Origin: Lysinibacillus timonensis
GTDB taxonomy: Bacteria > Bacillota > Bacilli > Bacillales_A > Planococcaceae
Assembly: GCF_900291985.1 (NCBI RefSeq)
Contig: NZ_LT985980.1
Span: 310,001 to 374,000, forward strand
DNA length: 64,000 nucleotides
Reading direction: 5' to 3'
The notes beneath the pieces were generated by a model. The model made no database searches, was not told where the DNA came from, and was given only the letters and a program-made list of their open reading frames with translations. Within the stretch, counting starts at the first letter, position 1. Every line of letters begins with the position of its first letter. This document shows positions 58,347-64,000 of this stretch, in pieces. Both the position numbers and the translations under genes were made by a program.

Positions 58347-58677
58347 TGCGTATTCCTTCTTTCTTAAATTAAACTTCCTTCCTATGAAGTCTTATAAATT
58401 TGTTATAGAATCAGAAGAACTTTACCAAGGAATTTAAGAATTTCCCTGAGTAATGAGTCAATAACATGATGTATAAGATACAGGGACAAAACTAATTAAC
58501 TTCTAGAATAATAATAAATTTGCTCAGAAACTAACTTAATTATAGAAAAAGCCGGGCCTTATTTGTTAATGGTTTTCTTTGAAAGTGGAAAAATATTAAA
58601 CTGATTGGCAATTGTGGTGAAGATCCTATGTTTTTAAACTCCCAAATGGGTGGTCATTTTACTATGTGTGAAATATT

Positions 58678-59026
58678 TAAACGGAAAAATTCCGCTTATA
58701 AAAAAAAACTTGTTTATTTTCTTGAAAATAAAGGAGGTTTTTCCGGTTATCTTAGCCATATCTATGGATTTTGCCCAATTTGGAGCGGTTAATCGGAATT
58801 TCTCCGGTTATATCCACTACTTTTTCCCCTACTATTTACATTAAACGGAGTTTTTCCGCTTATCTAAGAACTCTTTATATTCTTTCGAAAATAAAGGAGG
58901 TATTTCCGTTTATCCTTTCCATATCTATAAATTTTGCCCAATTTAGAGCGGTTAATCGGAATTTTTCCGGTTATATCCGCTTTTTTTACCCCAACCATTT
59001 ACATTAGACGGAATTTCTACGCTTAG
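58678..59026. repeat. palindrome-array element R5 (extended, seven palindromes)
   Basis: Seven palindromes centred near 58688, 58739, 58800, 58852, 58902, 58963 and 59015. Spacings are 51, 61, 52, 50, 61 and 52 bp, i.e. one four-palindrome unit and a second unit sharing the fourth palindrome as its first. The two units are clear tandem copies (TTGCCCAATTTRGAGCGGTT in both). Relative to R1 this element is inverted. The 58347-59222 gap otherwise holds the small inverted-repeat element described next. Confidence 0.88.
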
Positions 59027-59045
59027 TTTATTAAATTAATAGAAA

Positions 59046-59143
59046 GGCTGGGGACAAAACCCACCTCAAAAATCGAAAAGCGGATGCATTTAGTGCCGTC
59101 TGCAAAATTTTTGCATATAAATTGAAGCCAGTTTTGTCCCAGA
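59046..59143. repeat. 98-bp element with GGGACAAAAC inverted ends
   Basis: GGCTGGGGACAAAAC at the left end and GTTTTGTCCCAGA at the right end are inverted repeats with one base of indel. The middle is AT-rich. Similar TGGGACAAAAC-ended elements occur widely in Firmicutes; here it may be a MITE-like remnant or a bidirectional terminator. Confidence 0.6.
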
Positions 59144-59222
59144 CTCTCTACATTCTTGAAATCTGGTGTGTCAAATAGCATTACCTTAGTAGAACGAAGA
59201 CGATCATTTACAGATTAAACTA

Positions 59223-60146
59223 TTAAACTCTTAAGTTTTTTGAAGTTAAATTCCATAACTTGAGAATATCGATTAATTCTTTTTTGTCATTCTCCTCTAA
59301 AGGTGCAACTGGTTCCCTAGTTATACCAGCCGTTAAACCGAGTAGTTCCATAGCCTCTTTAATCACTACTACATTATTACCGTTATTATTTTTTGCTCTT
59401 AGATTCTCAAATGGTAATATTTCAGACCAAGCTTTCCATACGACCTCCAAGTTATTTTCGCGTAATGCTGTTAACAATTCAAATGATTTTTCAGGGTAAA
59501 GATTCACTAGTCCAGATGTAAATCCGACTGCTCCAGCATTGAAGAAAAATGGCGCCCACTTTTCTGCAGTACCGCAAATCCATGCGATAAGATGATGTGT
59601 AGGTACTTCCCTAACAAGTTTTGCAAACCTCGGTAAATCATTAATGGCATATTTTACTCCTACTAGTTTCTCTAGTGGGGCCAATTCCTTTAGTACGTTA
59701 TCACTTAAATTAGGATCTTTAAAATATATAATGGATGGTATATCTAGCGCTTCAATGATTTTTCTGAAATATTCTATAGCACCTTGTTCTGTCACATAAG
59801 GATGAATTGGTTGATGAATCATAACACAATCAGCTCCAGCTTTTTGAGCTACTTTTCCCATTTCAATTGCAGTGTCCACTGCATAGCCAACCCCTGCTAC
59901 AACAGTAGCTTTTCCATCCACTAGGCGAACTACTTCTTTTGTAATGCTATTTGCTTCCTCTAAGGTTAAAGAATAGAATTCGCCGGTATTTCCATTTGGC
60001 ACAATGACTTCTAGCTTATTTTTTAAAAGGAATTGGATGTTCTCTTCCAACCCATTCCAATCGATTTCCCTTGTTTCCTGTTTAAATGGAACAATATTAA
60101 TAGCTGAAATAGTAGAAAACCTCTCGTTGAAATTAGAGTGACCCAT
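59223..60146 (-). CDS. DapA-superfamily lyase/dehydratase (dihydrodipicolinate synthase family)
   Basis: 307-residue class I aldolase-type TIM barrel. Schiff-base Lys165 in VGVKYAIND, Tyr141 in SIIYFKDP and the GNTGEF motif (52-57) are conserved. Similar enzymes are KDG(D)-type lyases or dehydratases of sugar acids; real DHDPS is unlikely here because of the gene context. GGAGAG precedes the ATG. It lies 25 bases after an HpcH/HpaI aldolase gene, so the two are co-transcribed and probably cleave or dehydrate the same acid. Confidence 0.9.
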   Translation of the reverse strand: MGHSNFNERFSTISAINIVPFKQETREIDWNGLEENIQFLLKNKLEVIVPNGNTGEFYSLTLEEANSITKEVVRLVDGKATVVAGVGYAVDTAIEMGKVAQKAGADCVMIHQPIHPYVTEQGAIEYFRKIIEALDIPSIIYFKDPNLSDNVLKELAPLEKLVGVKYAINDLPRFAKLVREVPTHHLIAWICGTAEKWAPFFFNAGAVGFTSGLVNLYPEKSFELLTALRENNLEVVWKAWSEILPFENLRAKNNNGNNVVVIKEAMELLGLTAGITREPVAPLEENDKKELIDILKLWNLTSKNLRV

Positions 60147-60171
60147 TGTTTTTCTCTCCTTTTCATATGAA

Positions 60172-60957
60172 TTACAAGCTTATTTCGGATTCACTTTTCG
60201 CTTCCGTTATATATTCCTTAAAAGAATGGTTAACTAGGGATGTGACTGTTAAACATACATAATCTGCTCCCCATTCTTTTCTGGCTTTTGCACCAGCTTT
60301 ATCTTTCGTATGAATCCCAACTTTTACTTTATACTTTCTAGCAGTCTCGTAAATTTTATCAATATTCTTCAATACTTCAGGATGATCGATTCGACCACCA
60401 AATCCTAAAGAAACGGATAAGTCAGTAGGGCCAATATAAACCATGTCAATTCCTTCAACACTTAAAATTTCTTCAAGGTTTTCCATTGCTTTACTAGATT
60501 CAATGTGAATACAAATTAAACTTTGTTCATTTGCATGTTCCAAATATTCATGTATCGGCACTATTCCGTATTGAGCTGCCCTCATGGAAAACGCAGCTCC
60601 TCTTTTTCCTATTGGCGGATATTTAACCGCCTCAACGATTTTTTTAACCTGTTCTTTATCTTCAACTTGGGGCACGTGGACACCATGTGCTCCTCTATCC
60701 ATAACTTTTAAAATTTCACTTTCACTACTTGAGCTAACGCGCACCAATGGAGTAGCGCCAACATTTTCAGAAGCTATAACCATATGTTCAATATTTTCGG
60801 CTGAAAGCATACCATGCTCATTATCAATGACAATGACATCAAAGCCATTGTATCCAGCCATTTCAACTAATTGTGTACTTGGAAAACCAATAAATACTCC
60901 GAAAACTGTTTCTTGTGAATTACTATTAAGTGTGGCCTTTAATTTATTGTTAAACAA
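60172..60957 (-). CDS. HpcH/HpaI-family class II aldolase
   Basis: 261 residues. Metal and catalytic residues: H48 (DNEHGM), R72-like in TPLVRVSS, E153 in CIHIESSKA and D179 in YIGPTDLSVSLG. These enzymes reversibly cleave 2-keto-hydroxy acids such as 2-keto-3-deoxy-rhamnonate or 2,4-dihydroxyhept-2-ene-dioate to pyruvate and an aldehyde. The TTG start follows AAGGATGG. First gene of the unit; a GntR-operator copy lies about 50 bases upstream. Confidence 0.93.
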   Translation of the reverse strand: MFNNKLKATLNSNSQETVFGVFIGFPSTQLVEMAGYNGFDVIVIDNEHGMLSAENIEHMVIASENVGATPLVRVSSSSESEILKVMDRGAHGVHVPQVEDKEQVKKIVEAVKYPPIGKRGAAFSMRAAQYGIVPIHEYLEHANEQSLICIHIESSKAMENLEEILSVEGIDMVYIGPTDLSVSLGFGGRIDHPEVLKNIDKIYETARKYKVKVGIHTKDKAGAKARKEWGADYVCLTVTSLVNHSFKEYITEAKSESEISL

Positions 60958-61006
60958 ATATCCATCCTTTCTTTGATATTCTGATGCTTTTTAAATGTGT
61001 ACTATT

Positions 61007-61036
61007 TAATATATGATATTTGATATATCAGATATT
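61007..61036. promoter_or_regulatory. 30-bp operator copy A (probable GntR site)
   Basis: A 30-base stretch with the palindromic core TGATATATCA at 61021-61030. It matches 28 of 30 bases to 63515-63544. It lies 50-80 bases upstream of the aldolase start. Confidence 0.7.
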
Positions 61037-61124
61037 AATAGAATATTGCACAGATGTTGGTATTCCTTAAGACCATTCAAAGTACGTTTAATGCATAACA
61101 TTAGATATACCATTCTTGTATCAC

Positions 61125-61160
61125 TTAAAAAATGCCACCTTTACTTCATCTAAAGGCGGC
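61125..61160 (-). terminator. terminator of the GntR gene
   Basis: Stem TGCCGCCTTTA / TAAAGGTGGCA on the minus strand followed by six T, 45 bases after the GntR stop codon. Confidence 0.8.
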
Positions 61161-61200
61161 AAAATTCTTAATCAGTTTCTTATTCTCCACCAATCTGGCT

Positions 61201-61875
61201 TTATTGACTATTGTTTTTGTTTAAGGTTAAATTTGTAGAACGGTTAATATGATTTCGCATAACATCTTCCGCTCCTACAGCATCTTTTTCTTTTATTTTT
61301 TCAAAAATAGTAGAATGCTCTTTAAAAGCCCTTTCGTGTTCCTCTAAATCGGACAATGCATTTTTCCTAATAAATTTATCAAAGGAACATACCGCTTCTA
61401 TTTGGTTGGAGATATAATTATTTTTGGCAATTTGTATGATGAAATCATGGAATTTACTATTATATTTTTCTAGCATTTGGCTATTCTTTTCATTTGTATA
61501 AAATTTCATTTTCATTAAAATAGACTCAAGCTTTGCAATTTCGTCATCCGTTCTTTTATTCGCAGCCAAACGTGCCGCAACGCCCTCAAGTGCAGCTCTT
61601 GCCCATCTAATTTCTTCGACTGAGTTCATAAAGTTGGAGGAAACAAAGGATCCCTTTCTCGCTTGTGTTACGACTAAACCATCTTTTTCAAGTTGTCTTA
61701 AAGCTTCTTTGACAGGAGTTGTACTTACATTAAATTCTTTTGCAAGTTCCCTCTCCCTTAAATGCGTTCCAGGTTCATACTTTTTGTTTAATATTGCTTC
61801 TTTCATTTCTTCATAAATCAACTCACGTACAGATCGTGATTGCATACTAATCCTTGTGATAATATCTTCATTCAT
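61201..61875 (-). CDS. GntR-family (FadR/FCD) transcriptional regulator
   Basis: 224 residues. N-terminal winged helix: SVRELIYEEMKEAILNKKYE, then LAKEFNVSTTPVKEALRQL. The C-terminal FCD ligand domain has EIRWARAALEGVAARLAA and the metal ligands Asp/His in SKFHDFIIQIA and RNHIN. FCD regulators respond to small organic acids. It is in the middle of the regulon, and the two operator copies lie upstream of each adjacent transcription unit, so it probably represses both. Confidence 0.9.
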   Translation of the reverse strand: MNEDIITRISMQSRSVRELIYEEMKEAILNKKYEPGTHLRERELAKEFNVSTTPVKEALRQLEKDGLVVTQARKGSFVSSNFMNSVEEIRWARAALEGVAARLAANKRTDDEIAKLESILMKMKFYTNEKNSQMLEKYNSKFHDFIIQIAKNNYISNQIEAVCSFDKFIRKNALSDLEEHERAFKEHSTIFEKIKEKDAVGAEDVMRNHINRSTNLTLNKNNSQ

Positions 61876-61940
61876 TGTAGTAGTTCTCCTTCTAATTATT
61901 TGTTATTTTATTACAAAATTTAGTTCAATTAGATGAACAA

Positions 61941-63236
61941 TCAAGAGAAGAAGCTTATAAGTAATTGATAAGATCCCCAAATGGCTAATATTGTCGTTCC
62001 TACTAACATGATATTTTCAAACCAATTGTTCGTATGTTTACCTAAATACTTCTTCTGATTGGAAATGATGAGAAGACCAACCGCAATCGCTGGTAGTGCA
62101 ACAATATTTAGTGCATTTGTAAACAGAGTCAAAGCTACAAATCCAGTAGAACCAGGTATAGACCAGACAACTGGGGAAATAAGGAGAAATAAACTAATCC
62201 ACTTAAACTTTGAATCTCCCTCAATTTTTTGTTCTTTTGTTAATACCTTATTCGTCACTTTGTAATAACAATCTGTAATCACTTTCGCATAGCCAATCGC
62301 TGTACCAATCACGCTACTATAAAGAATCGCAAAAACACCAAGGTAAAAAATCCAAGATCCTAAGTCGCCCATATATATGCTAAGAGCAAGGGAAATATCA
62401 TCTATTGTCTCAACTTGAATATTGTTAGGGCGTAAAATTTCAGCTCCAATAATCCAGATAGCTAATGTAAGGACAATTGCCGCAATAAACCCGAACAGTA
62501 AATCATTTCGTTGAATTCGTTTATGAACAGGTTTAATCCATCCTTTATCTTGTAAAAAATAAGGATAAATCAAATTCGTAAGAGAACCAGCAACTGCCCC
62601 TACTAATGAAACCCCTACAAGTATTACACTATAAGCACCTGTATCTTCTGGTAATCCGAAACCAACCGTCCCCTTTAGAATTCCTACGACATCTGGTTTG
62701 CTATATACTGCCAATCCTATAAATGATACCGTTAAAATCGCTAAAAGCCCTTTCATTACCCACTCTAGCTTTTTATAAACATTTCTTCCCATAATCAATA
62801 AGCTCACTAAGACAACCACTACCGACCAAATGAAATCGCTTCCAAATCCGAACATCCAATTGAGAGCTATGCCTGAACCTTTTATCATTTGTGCGACAAT
62901 TAAATGTCCTATAAATAAAGACGCAATTCCAAAAAAGAATGGGAAAAACTTATGCAGACGTGCATAGCCTTCTAAAATAGTCATGCCCTCATTATTGTAT
63001 ATCTGGAAACGACCCATAATATTACAAATGACATACCTTATTAAAAGAGACAATACAAGAAGCCACATTAAATTGTAACCATAGTTTGCACCCGATACAG
63101 ATGCAGTTATAAGGTCACCTGCACCCATCATCGTGAGGATCATAATAATTCCCGGTCCATAAACTTTTAGATTACCCCATATCTTTTGTATAAAACTTTT
63201 ATTAGATTGAATGTTTTCCTTTTGTAACTCCATCAT
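61941..63236 (-). CDS. Nramp-superfamily transporter with non-canonical metal-site motifs
   Basis: 431-residue membrane protein with about eleven helices and the LeuT-type Nramp layout. TM1 has MGAGDLITASVSGANYGYN where Nramp normally reads DPGN; TM6 has SLTNLIYPYFLQ where MPHN is normal. Both metal-binding motifs are therefore altered. It may transport a substrate other than Mn2+/Fe2+, such as an organic acid, in line with the operon. GGAGGGAA lies before the ATG at 63236. Confidence 0.88.
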   Translation of the reverse strand: MMELQKENIQSNKSFIQKIWGNLKVYGPGIIMILTMMGAGDLITASVSGANYGYNLMWLLVLSLLIRYVICNIMGRFQIYNNEGMTILEGYARLHKFFPFFFGIASLFIGHLIVAQMIKGSGIALNWMFGFGSDFIWSVVVVLVSLLIMGRNVYKKLEWVMKGLLAILTVSFIGLAVYSKPDVVGILKGTVGFGLPEDTGAYSVILVGVSLVGAVAGSLTNLIYPYFLQDKGWIKPVHKRIQRNDLLFGFIAAIVLTLAIWIIGAEILRPNNIQVETIDDISLALSIYMGDLGSWIFYLGVFAILYSSVIGTAIGYAKVITDCYYKVTNKVLTKEQKIEGDSKFKWISLFLLISPVVWSIPGSTGFVALTLFTNALNIVALPAIAVGLLIISNQKKYLGKHTNNWFENIMLVGTTILAIWGSYQLLISFFS

Positions 63237-63514
63237 TTCCCTCCAAACTTTCAATTCTAGTATTTTTCAGTTTCGTTATGAAAGAAGTTGAAACATCAAA
63301 ACATCCACCATCTAAACACCGTCATACAACTGATACCTCTTTGCATAGAAGAAACACTCGGGTACAAAGTAATTCTTTAGATTTATCCTCCTCTTTAATT
63401 TCAAATATGGTCTAAACAATAAAATCGGGATGAAATTAACGGTATTTCCTTCATTCAGCTTGAATTACTACGGTCATTAGGTAAGCGTTATCATTTCTCG
63501 TCACCCCATTTCCG

Positions 63515-63544
63515 TAATATATGAAATGTGATATATCAGATATT
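63515..63544. promoter_or_regulatory. 30-bp operator copy B (probable GntR site)
   Basis: Same 30-base pattern as at 61007-61036 with two differences, core TGATATATCA at 63529-63538. It lies in the 63237-63692 gap, about 280 bases upstream of the Nramp start. Confidence 0.7.
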
Positions 63545-63621
63545 CAACTAATCTGAAAATATTTTGACTATTTAGACTATTGGCGTTGGGTTTTTTTCAT
63601 TAGACATTCACGCGAGGGAAA

Positions 63622-63666
63622 AAATAAAAAAATACTTAAAAGATTGCCCTACTTTTAAGTATTTTT
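63622..63666 (-). terminator. terminator of the hydroxyacid dehydrogenase gene
   Basis: Stem AAATACTTAAAAG / CTTTTAAGTATTT with a short loop, T-rich beyond on the minus strand, about 30 bases after the dehydrogenase stop. Confidence 0.8.
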
Positions 63667-63692
63667 AGAAGCATTATTTAATTTTTAAATAT

Positions 63693-64000
63693 CTACCTTG
63701 CCCTAATAAGATTAGGCGGAGTGTCTCCCATTAAACCAGTAACCAGGTTCTTTGCAGCTAACATTGCCATTTTAAATCGTGTTTCATGTGTAGCTGAACC
63801 GATATGAGGCGTAGTGACAACATTCTTCATAGATAGTAACGGATTATCCATTTCGATTGGTTCTTTAGTAAAGACATCTAGTCCTGCACCAGCAATTTCA
63901 CCTTTTTGAAGAGCATGAACTAATGCTTCTTCATCTACCGTTTTACCTCTTGAACAATTAATAAAGATAGCCGAATCTTTCATTATTTCAAACTCTCTTT
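63693..64000 (-). CDS. D-2-hydroxyacid dehydrogenase (partial, N-terminus outside window)
   Basis: C-terminal about 100 residues. The frame runs open to the window edge, [18 protein letters not shown] and on, so it is not a complete gene despite an internal ATG. Conserved parts: [31 protein letters not shown] (catalytic Glu) and [12 protein letters not shown] (catalytic His). It resembles glyoxylate/hydroxypyruvate reductases and would reduce or oxidise a 2-keto acid in the regulon. Confidence 0.9.
   Translation of the reverse strand, partial: REFEIMKDSAIFINCSRGKTVDEEALVHALQKGEIAGAGLDVFTKEPIEMDNPLLSMKNVVTTPHIGSATHETRFKMAMLAAKNLVTGLMGDTPPNLIRAR

Noticed and set aside
58678..59026. CRISPR array
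   Set aside because: The repeats are palindromes of about 24 bases with variable cores and non-unique intervals; no cas gene is near.

Overview
The window is low-GC Firmicute DNA with strong AGGAGG-type ribosome binding sites, many TTG/GTG starts, lipoprotein signals, SLH-domain and spore-coat-like genes and a 16S-23S-5S operon. It fits the order Bacillales, most likely a Planococcaceae (Lysinibacillus/Solibacillus-like) spore former. That placement is an inference from gene style; no database search was possible.

Region by region: (1) 1-7745 is a carbohydrate operon on the minus strand: DeoR regulator, FGGY kinase, M42 peptidase, BtpA-family barrel protein, and an RbsABC-type ABC transporter (binding lipoprotein, ATPase, partial permease), with a CRE-like box upstream. 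Its enzymes parallel E. coli sgcX/sgcQ/sgcR, with an ABC importer in place of the PTS. (2) 8000-33000 is a mosaic of small metabolic and defence-type units: an ECF S component, aldehyde dehydrogenase, SDR, DinB/BstA, CoA transferase, small membrane proteins, a holin-like type I toxin, quinone oxidoreductases, an alanine racemase-like protein, an orphan phage-type replication protein, an SLH protein, an FAD monooxygenase, an Rrf2/thioredoxin-reductase-like pair sharing an operator, and a divergent MocR / proline dehydrogenase-DMT transporter pair. (3) 33000-47000 holds hypothetical membrane and lipoproteins, a dimethylargininase-like hydrolase, a chemoreceptor, a ZTP riboswitch in front of a beta-hydroxyacid dehydrogenase followed by an alanine dehydrogenase fragment, and a lipoprotein nuclease. 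(4) 47400-49810 is a probable spore-surface cluster in which four neighbouring proteins share an NGN[SA]-x4-SGN motif. (5) 50200-57250 holds a lipoprotein-type signal peptidase homologue, a tandem array of 5S 3'-half copies with terminators, and the rRNA operon with three tandem promoters and processing stems. (6) 57380-64000 has a BASS-family transporter and a sugar-acid or hydroxy-acid regulon: DapA-like lyase, HpcH/HpaI aldolase, GntR regulator, divergent Nramp homologue and partial D-2-hydroxyacid dehydrogenase, with two copies of a 30-bp operator.

The most striking unexplained structure is a family of five intergenic elements (about 8006-8200, 16734-16927, 36968-37157, 39631-39824, 58678-59026). 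Each has imperfect palindromes with a CGGARAAATTCCG-like core, spaced 51/61/52 bp (close to 5, 6 and 5 helical turns). The spacing is kept in all five copies although the sequence between palindromes differs between subfamilies.
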